From positions 868,001 through 932,000 of the forward strand of contig NZ_WHOH01000003.1 in the NCBI RefSeq assembly GCF_009741735.1: 64,000 bases of DNA. Direction: 5' to 3'. This DNA is from Lentibacillus sp. JNUCC-1. Lineage in GTDB: Bacteria; Bacillota; Bacilli; Bacillales; Amphibacillaceae. Below the pieces are notes generated by a model. The model did no database searches. It was not told the DNA's origin and saw nothing but the letters and a program-made list of their open reading frames with translations. Every line of letters begins with the position of its first letter. Position 1 is the stretch's first letter. This document shows positions 31,428 to 39,620 of the stretch, piece by piece. A program made the translations under genes and the position numbers.

Positions 31428-31479
31428 TAATGATTAAGGTAGATGAATGAGAGAGTATACATAAACATAATGTTGGTAG

Positions 31480-31580
31480 ATGTTAATATCTGCCTCCGAC
31501 TATCGCTCGGGGAAAACACTGCGCTTTCCATGGGCGCTGCTGAGCCTCCTCGGTCTGACGACCTCCGGGGTCTCATCTAG
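31480..31580. repeat. Left half of a dispersed repeat, interrupted by the IS1182-type element
   Basis: GCTCGGGGAAAACACTGCGC and the CTGCTGAGCCTCCTCGG...CCGGGGTCTCATCTAG blocks match the 46.17-46.25 kb copy. The repeat resumes at 33676 with GCTTTTGCTCCCATAGGAGT. In the uninterrupted copy at 46.2 kb the corresponding parts are contiguous across CTAGG. The rest of 31430-31800 holds no gene. Confidence 0.85.
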
Positions 31581-33671
31581 GAGCCCTGGACAGAAGTAAA
31601 TTGCGAAACTTCACTAATATACGTATTAAAATTATTGTGCGGTGTTTATCATGATTTGGACATAGAAAAAAGCACTCCTTTGATGATACAATGTTTTTTG
31701 GGAAAAACATACCAACGAAGAGTGCTTTATACCGTTCATTATACCTTGTTTTGCCCAAAAAAACCATCGTTTTTAGGTACTCTTTGTTGGGATTAAAAAA
31801 TGAGGAGAGATTTTATGGCACATCGCAGCCCGAATTGTCCAAATCAGATTGTTCTTTTTGAGGAATTATTACAGGAGAGAGTTGAACACAAGCCACACGC
31901 TGCCCGTTTCTTTATGTACTTAGCAAATGTACTGGATCTAAGGTACTATGCATCTCTATCTATGGGAGCTCCACGCTATTCCCGCCGGGAATTGACAGCA
32001 GTTATACTTTACGCCATGTATCATGGTCATTATGCGGCGCAGAAAATCCAACAATTTGCTGAAGACAGCATTGGCGCACAATGGATCTTATCCGGCATGC
32101 GAATGCCCAGCTATAAAACGGTGGAACGCACAATTGATGCCTTATTCGAAGAAGTTGATCATCTCTTCATTCAGATCATCGGAATTTGTGATGGGTTATT
32201 CCTGGTTGGTTGGAAACGTATGTATATTGATGGTACAAAGATTCAAGCTAATGCCTCTAAACACAAGGCGATGAGTTATGAACGTCTAACAAAGAAAATT
32301 GATAATCAATCAATTAATATTGAGTCGTTATTTGAAACGATGAAGCCATACATCAGCAGCTTGGAACAGGTACCGGATGATAAGTTAAACGCTTGTATCC
32401 ATGATCAGGCCCAATTAGTTAACCACATTTTACGACAACAACACGAAAGAGAACTTCGGAAAAAAGAACAGCAAGTGTTCAACCTTGACCTTGATGAGGC
32501 TGAGAAAACGCAGGGCTTGAATTTGGAAGAAACGTTAAAAGCGTCTTCTATGCTTCTGAATAACGTTCCATCTGAAACATTTAACCAGGTGGTAAATGTG
32601 TTAAACGATATTGCGATCACAAGTGATCGACTCAACACGATGGAGCAGGCAAAAACAGCTCTGGAGCAAAGATGGAAAGAAGAGAAGGGGAACAAAAAAA
32701 TCCCACCGGAAAAGCAAATCAATTTTACGGACGCAGACTCTAACATTATGATGACAAAACATCATGGAGTGCAGCAGTGTTACAACAATTTTGCCTGGGT
32801 GGATGATAAGACCCATATTATACTTGGTACACACACGGGCAACAGCGCTTCTGATCAACTTGAATTACAGCCAACACTACTTGATGCGCAAAACATGTGC
32901 GGCTCATTGGAAGGGATGCAGGCTGGTGCCGATGCCGGATTTTTTTCCGCCGAGAATATTCGTTTCATGAAGGATAAAGGCATCGACTTTTATGTATCCT
33001 ATCCAGAGCTAAAGAGTCCGTTTGGAAAAGATAAATTTGATTATGACCCGGCATCTGATACATACACATGTCCAGAAGGAAGTACATTGGGGAGAAAAAA
33101 AATAAAAAAGTCCGGAAAAATTGGGGAGTACAGTAATTTAGAAGCTTGCCAAAAATGTCCTCTCAGTGCGCAATGTACGAAAGCAACAGACGGTATTCGC
33201 AGAATAGAGAGGCATTTGGAAGATGATAGTCTTCGTGAAGATGCGAAGGCAAAGGCCAATAGTGAGAAAGGCAAGGAAATTTTAAGACAAAGAAAAAGCG
33301 TACCAGAACCAGTGTGGGGAAATATCCAAACACAAGATGGCTGGAAACAGATGCATATGCGGGGGAAGAAAAATGCCTCCCGTGAGTTCAAATTACACTG
33401 TGTGATGCACAACATTCGAAAAATAGTCAAGCTCTACTTGAATAGTTTGTCATATCAGCAGGTGGTCCAAGAGAAAGAAAACAGCCTACGGTATCCCGCC
33501 TGATGGAAGAAGCCCGAGAGGAGGTGCTGAACGTTTAGTCGCAATAGCAGAAAGTTTAAAATCGTGATGTTTATTTGTCATACCTATTTTTTTCTTGATT
33601 TATTTTATGTCAATAAAAAAGTTAAATAACGCCATCTTTAGCTTTTTAAAAAATACTTTTGTCTAGGGCTC
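31581..33671 (+). mobile_element. IS1182-family insertion sequence, complete
   Basis: Ends are GAGCCCTGGACAGAAGT (31581-31597) and its imperfect inverse ACTTTTGTCTAGGGCTC (33655-33671), matching at 15 of 17 positions. CTAG flanks both sides (31577-31580 and 33672-33675), while a related unoccupied repeat copy at 46.2 kb has CTAG once. So the element of 2091 bp inserted at a palindromic CTAG with a 4-bp duplication. It carries one intact transposase gene. Confidence 0.9.
31815..33503 (+). CDS. IS1182-family transposase
   Basis: DDE transposase of about 562 residues from the ATG at 31815 (GAGGAGAG upstream; an in-frame ATG at 31800 lacks spacing). The N-terminal region has SRRELTAVILYAMYHGHYAAQKIQQ. 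MYIDGTKIQANASKHK near residue 140 supplies the first aspartate, and QAGADAGFFSAENIRFMKDKGIDFYVSYPE near 375 the second. A C-terminal cysteine cluster CPEG...CQKCPLSAQC lies near 425-455, and REFKLHCVMHNIRKIVKL at the end is usual for the family. The frame is uninterrupted, so the element may be active. Confidence 0.92.
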   Translation: MAHRSPNCPNQIVLFEELLQERVEHKPHAARFFMYLANVLDLRYYASLSMGAPRYSRRELTAVILYAMYHGHYAAQKIQQFAEDSIGAQWILSGMRMPSYKTVERTIDALFEEVDHLFIQIIGICDGLFLVGWKRMYIDGTKIQANASKHKAMSYERLTKKIDNQSINIESLFETMKPYISSLEQVPDDKLNACIHDQAQLVNHILRQQHERELRKKEQQVFNLDLDEAEKTQGLNLEETLKASSMLLNNVPSETFNQVVNVLNDIAITSDRLNTMEQAKTALEQRWKEEKGNKKIPPEKQINFTDADSNIMMTKHHGVQQCYNNFAWVDDKTHIILGTHTGNSASDQLELQPTLLDAQNMCGSLEGMQAGADAGFFSAENIRFMKDKGIDFYVSYPELKSPFGKDKFDYDPASDTYTCPEGSTLGRKKIKKSGKIGEYSNLEACQKCPLSAQCTKATDGIRRIERHLEDDSLREDAKAKANSEKGKEILRQRKSVPEPVWGNIQTQDGWKQMHMRGKKNASREFKLHCVMHNIRKIVKLYLNSLSYQQVVQEKENSLRYPA

Positions 33672-33675
33672 CTAG

Positions 33676-33812
33676 GCTTTTGCTCCCATAGGAGTCTCCG
33701 TGTTTTCCCCGAGCTTGGTGAAAAGTATTTACCTTCTTTTTAATTTTTGGGAGCAGAACGGCCCAAACGCTGATTAACATCAAGTGATTGGAGCGGAGGG
33801 AAGTCGACTCCT
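33676..33812. repeat. Right half of the dispersed repeat, ending at the IS110-type target site
   Basis: Continuation of the repeat at 31480-31580 after the IS1182 insertion. GGAGTCTCCGTGTTTTCCCC and GTGATTGGAGCGGAGGGAAG are shared with the copies at 22.9, 38.2 and 46.3 kb. It ends in GTCGACTCCT at 33803-33812, where the short IS110 derivative begins. Confidence 0.85.
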
Positions 33813-34208
33813 ACCATGAAAATTAAATCTCTTAAGAATCGCAAAAAGACAATATTTAAGTAGACGCAGCTCATGTTTTTTTAAAAAACTAAGATGAGAG
33901 CGTCGCTGTATTGGTGCATTTAGGTTAGTAAGATAATGTGTTCTTGATCTCCTTCCTAAGACATACGGCATCCGTTATTTATTAAGGCTGGCGCAACAAC
34001 CAGAATAGGGTTAATCTACCATGAGTGCTTCCCAAAGGGAGCAACAATAAGTGATGCGCCGTGGTCGAAGGAGTCAGACTGCGGGTAGGGCTCTAAGGCA
34101 CCAAGGAGTATCGACCTTCCTCATCCAGCCGTAGCACTAGTATCGCCACCCTACATCTATTTTCATCCCCTTGTGGTGTATAGCGCTTTTCGCGATACAT
34201 GGTTGACT
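33813..34208 (-). mobile_element. Transposase-less IS110 derivative (copy 1), 396 bp
   Basis: Bounded by CT cores at 33811-33812 and 34207-34208. Its ends (ACCATGAAAAT... and ...GATACATGGTTGA) are the same as those of the complete IS110 element at 38237-39840. It shares AGTAGACGCAGCTCAT near one end and the ~210-base guide-RNA-like region near the other, but the transposase gene is replaced by about 100 unrelated bases. It is inserted at the same repeat position as the full element. Short open frames inside are not transposase remnants. Confidence 0.85.
33990..34197 (-). ncRNA. Candidate bridge-type RNA region in IS110 derivative copy 1
   Basis: Near identical to 39621-39829 (see that entry), including the paired stems and the AGGAGTC, CTGCGGG and CTACCATG guide-like segments (given on the plus strand). 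The loop of the inner hairpin differs (CCCAAAGGG against CCCGAAAGGG), as expected of a conserved stem with a free loop. Confidence 0.6.
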
Positions 34209-34275
34209 GCGGGAACAGCACGAACAGGAACAGCACGAGTACGAAGCTCGGGAGCGCAAATCACGCTTCTGTTAG
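34209..34275. repeat. Distal flank of the dispersed repeat after the IS110 derivative
   Basis: GCGGGAACAGCACGA continues the repeat interrupted at 33812, then degenerates to ...CGCAAATCACGCTTCT. About 60 bases of no evident function follow, up to the ysdA start. Confidence 0.75.
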
Positions 34276-34339
34276 ATCAGGCTCATTTTTTAGCATTTTT
34301 AAAGAAGGAAGAAATGAAAAGGGAAGAGGTGGAATAGTG

Positions 34340-34609
34340 ATGTTGTTGGGGTATGTGGGGGTGGTGTCTTTGGTGTTGTTTTGTATGATGGGAATGGATA
34401 AATATAAAGCGCGACATGGGCAATACCGAATAGCGGAGAAGACGTTGTGGATTGTGGCTTTGGCTGGTGGTGCTCTTGGTGGGTGGATTGGAATGTATAT
34501 GTTTCGTCACAAAACAAAACACCTTGCATTTCAGATTGGTTTCCCGTTCATCTCCGTTCTTCAGGTGATTCTCCTCCTATATATGCTAAATCAATATGGT
34601 TTGTCATAA
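34340..34609 (+). CDS. ysdA: DUF1294 membrane protein YsdA
   Basis: Small membrane protein of unknown role. From ATG 34340 (AAGAGGTGG) it has 89 residues. A hydrophobic N-terminus (YVGVVSLVLFCMMG) is followed by the DUF1294 hallmark MDKYKARHGQYRIAEKTLW...GALGGWIGMYMFRHKTKH, with further hydrophobic segments around 40-55 and at the C-terminus. In B. subtilis ysdA directly follows rplT. Here the IS1182 element, repeats and an IS110 derivative separate them by 3 kb, so it has lost its usual promoter context. Confidence 0.9.
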   Translation: MLLGYVGVVSLVLFCMMGMDKYKARHGQYRIAEKTLWIVALAGGALGGWIGMYMFRHKTKHLAFQIGFPFISVLQVILLLYMLNQYGLS

Positions 34610-34666
34610 AGGCTCGTCTTATGTCATATAGATTAATGTATGGGAATGCCCGAAAGGAGGCTGAGT

Positions 34667-35251
34667 ATGGAACTGGCTGGTCAGTACTTGATGGCATTTG
34701 TGGAAACGGGCGGTTTGTTTGCCCCGGTCTTGTTTATCGGTTTTCATCTCGTGCGTCCATTGTTTTTCCTCCCGGTTGTGTTCATATGTATTTCAGGCGG
34801 TGTTCTATTTGGTGCTGTGGCCGGTACTGTTTATTCCATTATTGGTATTACGTTATCGAGCTTGTTTTTTTACGGGATCATACGTTGGATGCCGCAAACA
34901 CTCAATAAATTACTTTCTTTAAAACAGAAACTTCTTGGCAACCATTCCAGCTTTACCATGCCACAAATTACATTACTCCGTCTCGTGCCATTTATCCACT
35001 TTCATTTGTTATCGCTGTGCCTGATTGAAACAACAGGTGGCTTCAGGGATTATGCAAAATCGTCCTTTGTCTCAAATATTCCGCTCGCTGTCGTTTACAC
35101 GACGATTGGCCAGTGGATCTCCCAATTGTCTCCCATGCACATTGTCCCGTTGCTCCTTGTGCTCCTGCCATTATTGTACCTCCTCAGACGTAAAGAAGTC
35201 ATTATCAAGTGGAACGATTTCTTTAATCCCGCCCAAAATGAAGCAGCATGA
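34667..35251 (+). CDS. TVP38/TMEM64 (VTT domain) family membrane protein
   Basis: 194-residue polytopic membrane protein of the DedA/VTT superfamily, possibly a lipid scramblase or flippase; function in this organism is unknown. Start ATG 34667 behind AAAGGAGG. Hydrophobic segments lie at about 12-30, 38-70, 125-150 and 165-185. FFLPVVFICISGGVLFGAVAGTVYSIIG and ITLLRLVPFIHFHLLSL...NIPLAVVYTTIGQW are the family's re-entrant/TM motifs. It may correspond to ytxB, which in B. subtilis sits beside ytxC. The terminator stem overlaps its stop codon. Confidence 0.8.
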   Translation: MELAGQYLMAFVETGGLFAPVLFIGFHLVRPLFFLPVVFICISGGVLFGAVAGTVYSIIGITLSSLFFYGIIRWMPQTLNKLLSLKQKLLGNHSSFTMPQITLLRLVPFIHFHLLSLCLIETTGGFRDYAKSSFVSNIPLAVVYTTIGQWISQLSPMHIVPLLLVLLPLLYLLRRKEVIIKWNDFFNPAQNEAA

Positions 35252-35280
35252 TCTCCATTGCGGAGACCATGCTGCTTTTG
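35242..35280. terminator. Bidirectional terminator between the TVP38 gene and ysdB
   Basis: AGCAGCATG-ATCTCC (35242-35256) pairs with GGAGAC-CATGCTGCT (35262-35276) with one mismatch, followed by TTTTG. It includes the stop codon of the upstream gene. Confidence 0.82.
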
Positions 35281-35670
35281 TCATTCTTCAGTTATAAGCA
35301 ATTGGTTAATCGGATGCTTCCATTCAATTTTTGCGTAAGGATAACGAATGTGGATTTCTTTTTCTAGGAAATACAGGTCATCACGCGTCATTCCCCGTAA
35401 CTCCATCGGTTCTCGAACTGTTATTTGAATATTAACCACTTCAAAAGCATCTTCTGTCGTGCCAAGATATTTTTCGCCTTCAAAATAGCATCCTTTATAG
35501 ACAAACTGCATATTCTTGACATTATTTCCTGGTTCATCGATCAGGTAAAAATCATCGGATCGATGCGCCAGATCAAGACGCCGGCGTGGATTGCGGAAAT
35601 ATTGGACAGCTGTATAAAAAAGAATAATCAAAGCGATGAATATGAGCATTTGAAAAAAGATGATGATCAT
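35281..35670 (-). CDS. ysdB: YsdB family membrane-anchored protein (SigW pathway)
   Basis: Small protein with one N-terminal transmembrane helix (MIIIFFQMLIFIALIILFY, residues 1-~22) and a cytosolic domain of ~105 residues. That domain has RNPRRRLDLAHRSDDFYLID and ends HPINQLLITEE. In B. subtilis ysdB is needed for SigW activity, probably at the RsiW proteolysis step; that role is inferred from orthology. The start is set at 35670 (129 residues) because GGGAGACGG lies just upstream. The frame extends further, to 35754, without a ribosome site. It is convergent with the TVP38 gene and divergent from the dUTPase. Confidence 0.85.
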   Translation of the reverse strand: MIIIFFQMLIFIALIILFYTAVQYFRNPRRRLDLAHRSDDFYLIDEPGNNVKNMQFVYKGCYFEGEKYLGTTEDAFEVVNIQITVREPMELRGMTRDDLYFLEKEIHIRYPYAKIEWKHPINQLLITEE

Positions 35671-35790
35671 AATCAAACCGTCTCCCTGACTGTGTTTGTT
35701 TCTTGTACGTATGAGAGGGGCAGGAGGTTTCACTATTTTACATATTTCTCTCATGATATAATCGTTGTTATGAGAAGGATGTGATTATAG

Positions 35791-36276
35791 ATGAATTGGG
35801 ACGAGCTTTACGCCATGCAAAAAGAGCTGGATGATTATATTAAAGACAACCATCAACTGGAAGGTCATCATTTGGATAATGAAAAAATCCTTGCCCTTCT
35901 GGTGGAATTGGGGGAACTTGCAAATGAAACACGATGCTTCAAATTCTGGAGCAACAAGCCTCCGAGCCCCAAATCTGTCGTACAAGAAGAATATGTGGAT
36001 GGGATTCACTTTTTAATGTCGATTGGGATTGACCAAGGCTACCGCTATCAACCGACAACCATCCAGTCACCAGCAAATGATCTGACGACGCAATTCAATC
36101 ATGTATTTTCTATCTGTACCCTGTTTAACCAACAGCCAAAACCAGATCTCTATCAGCAATTATTTGTTGCGTATCTTGAGTTGGGCAAGCTTCTCGAAAT
36201 CGGTGAAGCGGATATTTATGAAGCATATATGGCCAAAAACAAGACAAACTATTCAAGGCAGGACCAGGGCTACTGA
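35791..36276 (+). CDS. Dimeric (all-alpha) dUTP diphosphatase
   Basis: Hydrolyses dUTP to dUMP, keeping uracil out of DNA and feeding dTMP synthesis. The 161-residue protein belongs to the MazG-like dUTPase_2 group. The metal-binding helices carry EKILALLVELGELANETRCFKFW (residues ~30-52) and the second ExxD-type motif EEYVDGIHFLMSIGI (~70-84). It is not the trimeric beta dUTPase. AAGGATGTG precedes the ATG. It is a single gene between divergent ysdB and ysdC. Confidence 0.85.
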   Translation: MNWDELYAMQKELDDYIKDNHQLEGHHLDNEKILALLVELGELANETRCFKFWSNKPPSPKSVVQEEYVDGIHFLMSIGIDQGYRYQPTTIQSPANDLTTQFNHVFSICTLFNQQPKPDLYQQLFVAYLELGKLLEIGEADIYEAYMAKNKTNYSRQDQGY

Positions 36277-36351
36277 TGCGTGATATTTTAAAAGCTTTCG
36301 GAAAAAGGGTATACTGATTTATGAAATAATTAAAGGAGGCATTCATTACAT

Positions 36352-37437
36352 ATGGCAAAATTGGACGAAACATTGACCATGTTGAAAGATTTAACAGATG
36401 CAAAAGGCATTCCAGGCAATGAAAAAGAAGCTCGTGATGTCATGGAGCGCTATATTGCTCCGTATGCAGACGAGGTGACGACAGACAATCTGGGGAGCCT
36501 GATTGCCAAGAAAGTCGGCAAAGAAGACGGCCCTAAAGTGATGGTGGCCGGCCACTTGGACGAAGTTGGTTTCATGGTCACACGAATTGACGACAATGGC
36601 TTTGTGTATTTCCAAACCGTTGGCGGCTGGTGGAGTCAAGTGATGCTTTCACAGCGCGTAACGATCATGACCTCAAAAGGTGATGTAACAGGGGTGGTTG
36701 GGTCTAAACCACCGCATATTCTGTCAGCCGAAGCACGTAAAAAGCCGGTTGATATTAAAGATATGTTTATCGACATCGGTGCTTCAAGCAGAAAAGAAGC
36801 TGAAGAATTCGGCGTGCGCCCAGGCGATTCAGCAGTACCATACTTTGAATTCATTCAGATGAACAATGACAAAATGCTACTCGCCAAAGCTTGGGATAAT
36901 CGCATCGGTTGTGCCATTGCAATTGAAGTGTTGAAACAACTAAAAGGTACAGACCATCCAAACGTTGTATACGGTGTTGGCGCTGTTCAAGAAGAGGTTG
37001 GCCTTCGTGGCGCTAAGACAGCTGCCCATGCGATCAATCCGGATATTGGCTTTGCGGTCGACGTAGGGATTGCAGGAGATACGCCAGGCATTAAGGATCA
37101 TGAGGCAGACAGCAAGCTCGGTGAAGGTCCGCAAATCATTATTTACGATGCGTCTATGATCTCCCACAAAGGTGTAAGAGATCTCGTTGTTGATACAGCT
37201 GAGGAAAACAACATTCCTTATCAATATTCTGCTATTGCTGGCGGCGGTACTGATGCAGGCTCCATTCACCTGACAGCTAACGGCGTGCCATCGCTCGCCA
37301 TTACAATCGCTACACGCTATATCCATTCACATGCAGCCATCCTGCATCGTGATGACTTTGAAAATGCTGTGAAGCTAATTGTAGCGACCATTAAAAAGAT
37401 GGATAAAGATACGGTGAATGAGATTATTTTGTCTTAA
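36352..37437 (+). CDS. ysdC: M42 family aminopeptidase/glutamyl aminopeptidase-like YsdC
   Basis: Dinuclear-metal cytosolic exopeptidase of the M42 (FrvX/YsdC) family, earlier annotated as endoglucanase. Of 361 residues, metal and catalytic segments are [14 protein letters not shown] (His/Asp near residue 68), [15 protein letters not shown] (Asp near 183), [16 protein letters not shown] (the Glu pair near 215), [13 protein letters not shown] and [18 protein letters not shown] (final His near 325). All ligands are present. AAAGGAGG precedes the ATG, and a terminator follows. Confidence 0.93.
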   Translation: MAKLDETLTMLKDLTDAKGIPGNEKEARDVMERYIAPYADEVTTDNLGSLIAKKVGKEDGPKVMVAGHLDEVGFMVTRIDDNGFVYFQTVGGWWSQVMLSQRVTIMTSKGDVTGVVGSKPPHILSAEARKKPVDIKDMFIDIGASSRKEAEEFGVRPGDSAVPYFEFIQMNNDKMLLAKAWDNRIGCAIAIEVLKQLKGTDHPNVVYGVGAVQEEVGLRGAKTAAHAINPDIGFAVDVGIAGDTPGIKDHEADSKLGEGPQIIIYDASMISHKGVRDLVVDTAEENNIPYQYSAIAGGGTDAGSIHLTANGVPSLAITIATRYIHSHAAILHRDDFENAVKLIVATIKKMDKDTVNEIILS

Positions 37438-37448
37438 AATATGAAAAA

Positions 37449-37478
37449 GGTGCCGCGTGTAGGAGCGGCACCGTTTTT
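37449..37478. terminator. Bidirectional terminator between ysdC and the transglycosylase gene
   Basis: GGTGCCGC (37449-37456) pairs with GCGGCACC (37465-37472), followed by GTTTTTAT, with AAAA preceding the stem. It serves two convergent genes. Confidence 0.88.
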
Positions 37479-37488
37479 ATAATGTATT

Positions 37489-38082
37489 TTAACCATAATA
37501 GGCTTTTGATACTTTTTGTACGTAAGCTTGCGTTTCTTTAAAAGGGGGAATGCCGTTATACTTATCCACGTTCCCTGGTCCAGCGTTATAGGCGGCTAAA
37601 GCAAGTTCAATGTCCCCGTTATATTTGTCCAGCATTTGTCGTAAGTATTTTGTTCCACCCGCAATGTTCTGCCGCGGGTCGTATGGATCGGTTACCCCAA
37701 GTCCAGTTGCCGTTCCGGGCATCAGTTGCATATAGCCTTGTGCGCCGGCATGACTTCGAGCATATTGATTAAAGTTCGATTCAATTTGGATCACGGAGCG
37801 AATGAGTGATGGGTCAACTTGGTACGTATGGGCTTGTTCGGTGATGATGGTGTCGAGATCTTTTGATGTAGCAGGTATTTGGTTTGTGAAATTGAGCTTA
37901 GGTCTATTCTGAATCGACGTGACTGGTTGAGCTTGACCCGAATCCATATCTCCCATCGCCTTTTGCAATAGTTGGTTAAATGCCATATCCATCATCGGAG
38001 ACTGCTTACTAAACGCATTTCCGCTCGTTAAAATAGACATCGCCTGAGCTTGCATCATCATCTGTAAAGATCGAATATCCAT
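37489..38082 (-). CDS. Lytic transglycosylase (SLT domain)
   Basis: Peptidoglycan lytic transglycosylase. Of 197 residues, the last ~115 form the SLT domain with the catalytic glutamate in SVIQIESNFNQYARSHAGAQGYMQLMPGTA, followed by NIAGGTKYLRQML and ALAAYNAGPGNVDKY. The N-terminal ~85 residues are Met/Gln-rich (MDIRSLQMMMQAQAMSIL), with no clear cleavable signal peptide. It may leave the cell by another route or belong to a phage- or flagellum-like context, as B. subtilis CwlQ (YjbJ) does. The start is set at 38082, served by GGGGGAT; a GTG at 38100 is also possible. Confidence 0.88.
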   Translation of the reverse strand: MDIRSLQMMMQAQAMSILTSGNAFSKQSPMMDMAFNQLLQKAMGDMDSGQAQPVTSIQNRPKLNFTNQIPATSKDLDTIITEQAHTYQVDPSLIRSVIQIESNFNQYARSHAGAQGYMQLMPGTATGLGVTDPYDPRQNIAGGTKYLRQMLDKYNGDIELALAAYNAGPGNVDKYNGIPPFKETQAYVQKVSKAYYG

Positions 38083-38159
38083 AGCACTATCCCCCATCAC
38101 ATTCCTTGTCCTTTTATTTTACTATATAAATCCAATAACACAATACCAATTTCAAACCG

Positions 38160-38236
38160 GTTATAGGCTCTAAAGGCCAAAGGTGTCCAAGTACTATGTA
38201 AAATAGAGTGATTGGAGCGGAGGGAAGTCGACTCCT
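38160..38236. repeat. Dispersed repeat flank left of the IS110 element
   Basis: GTGATTGGAGCGGAGGGAAG then GTCGACTCCT, the same as at 33784-33812 and 46354-46383. It is interrupted by the IS110 element at the CT of 38235-38236. Confidence 0.85.
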
Positions 38237-38356
38237 ACCATGAAAATAAAAATACTATAAAACTTAAAAATGGCAACACTAAAGTAGACGCAGCTCATTC
38301 ATTTTTAAAAAAGTAGGAGAGCGCCAATGTCTAATGGCTATAGAATCAGTAAGATG

Positions 38357-39580
38357 TTAAGATACTTCTTGTTCCTTAATATCAACTGTATATCCTAAAC
38401 TTTCTAGGCGGCGCAGTGAATGGTTAACAATAGATTGTTTTCTTTGCTTGTCGAAGTGATCTTCGCCTAAATCTACATACATCTCTTTACGAGTTAGTAG
38501 ATAGTAGGCTATTCGTAAAATGGCATGAGCAACTACAATTGCTGCTCGTTTTCTACCCTTACGGGCAGCCGTACGACGATAGAGTGCTCCGAGATAGGTC
38601 TTGGAACCCCGAAGTGAATGAGCTGCTTCAATTAATGCAGATTTCAAATATTTATTTCCATTCCTAGTTCTAGATGATTTACGTTTCCCAGCACTTTCAT
38701 TATTACCGGGAACTAACCCCGCCCATGAACACATTTGAGGTGCAGTAGGAAATTGTTTTTTAATATTTGTTCCAAGCTCTGCAAGTATTTGTTCAGCCAT
38801 TCTTGTTGCTATTCCTGGGATTGAATCCAGTCGCTCAATATCTTCCTGATATTCACTCATTCTTTGAGCTATCTCTTCATCAAGCATATCTATTGTTTTA
38901 GTAAGGTAATCATAGTGGTCTATAATAGTCTTTATCATGAACCGCTGATGATCTTGTATATAACCTTGTAGAGCAAGTTTTAGTTGTTCTTTTTTCTGTT
39001 TCATTACGCCTCTTGCATAATTGGCTAAAACATCAAGGTCTTCAACGCCATTAGCTATAGACCGAAGCATATCTAGAGAAGAGACGCCTGTAATGTTAGA
39101 AACAACAGAACCTAGTTTGATGTTAGCGCCTTCTAGGACTTTCTGAATTCGATTGAGTTGTCTCGCACGTTCTTCGATGATGCTTCTACGATACCGAACA
39201 AGTTCACGTAGTTCCCTTTGTTTCCGATCTGGAATGAAGCTAGCCTTTAGTAAACCATGACGAAGAAGCTTAGCAATCCATTCAGCATCTTTGACATCTG
39301 TTTTTCTTCCTGGAACAGCTTTAATATGTTGCGCATTCACTACTAGGAATTCAATATCTTCTGCTTCTAACAAATTAACAATTGGTTTCCAGTAGACACT
39401 CGTGCTTTCCATCGCAACATGTGTGCATTTGTGTTCCTTGATCCAATCCACTAATCCGATCAGATAAACAGTTTTGGTTGAAAATGTTTCAATCTCCTTT
39501 CCTTTTGGTGTGATAATGCATGCAGTAATGTTGTCTTTGTGGACATCCAAACCGCATGCTCTTTCAATGAGTATATCCAT
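38357..39580 (-). CDS. IS110-family transposase/recombinase (DEDD plus serine)
   Basis: RNA-guided recombinase family. The 407-residue protein has an N-terminal RuvC-like DEDD domain: ACGLDVHKDNITACII (D near 11), HVAMESTSVYWKPI (E near 60), and KTDVKDAEWIAKLLRHGLL (two D's near 97-100). A coiled-coil middle (residues ~130-250) follows. The C-terminal Tnp domain carries IPGIATRMAEQILAELG and MCSWAGLVPGNNESAGKRKSSRTRNGN, whose serine is the expected nucleophile. It is uninterrupted, starts at ATG 39580 behind AAGGATGC on the minus strand, and is likely functional. Confidence 0.93.
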   Translation of the reverse strand: MDILIERACGLDVHKDNITACIITPKGKEIETFSTKTVYLIGLVDWIKEHKCTHVAMESTSVYWKPIVNLLEAEDIEFLVVNAQHIKAVPGRKTDVKDAEWIAKLLRHGLLKASFIPDRKQRELRELVRYRRSIIEERARQLNRIQKVLEGANIKLGSVVSNITGVSSLDMLRSIANGVEDLDVLANYARGVMKQKKEQLKLALQGYIQDHQRFMIKTIIDHYDYLTKTIDMLDEEIAQRMSEYQEDIERLDSIPGIATRMAEQILAELGTNIKKQFPTAPQMCSWAGLVPGNNESAGKRKSSRTRNGNKYLKSALIEAAHSLRGSKTYLGALYRRTAARKGRKRAAIVVAHAILRIAYYLLTRKEMYVDLGEDHFDKQRKQSIVNHSLRRLESLGYTVDIKEQEVS

Positions 39581-39620
39581 TGAAAAGCATCCTTTCTACG
39601 GCATCAAATATTTTAAGGCT

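Noticed and set aside
33780..33971. Open frames on the minus strand inside the IS110 derivatives (also 46345-46542)
   Set aside because: They occur in both derivatives only because these are near-identical copies, share nothing with the transposase, and have no ribosome site.
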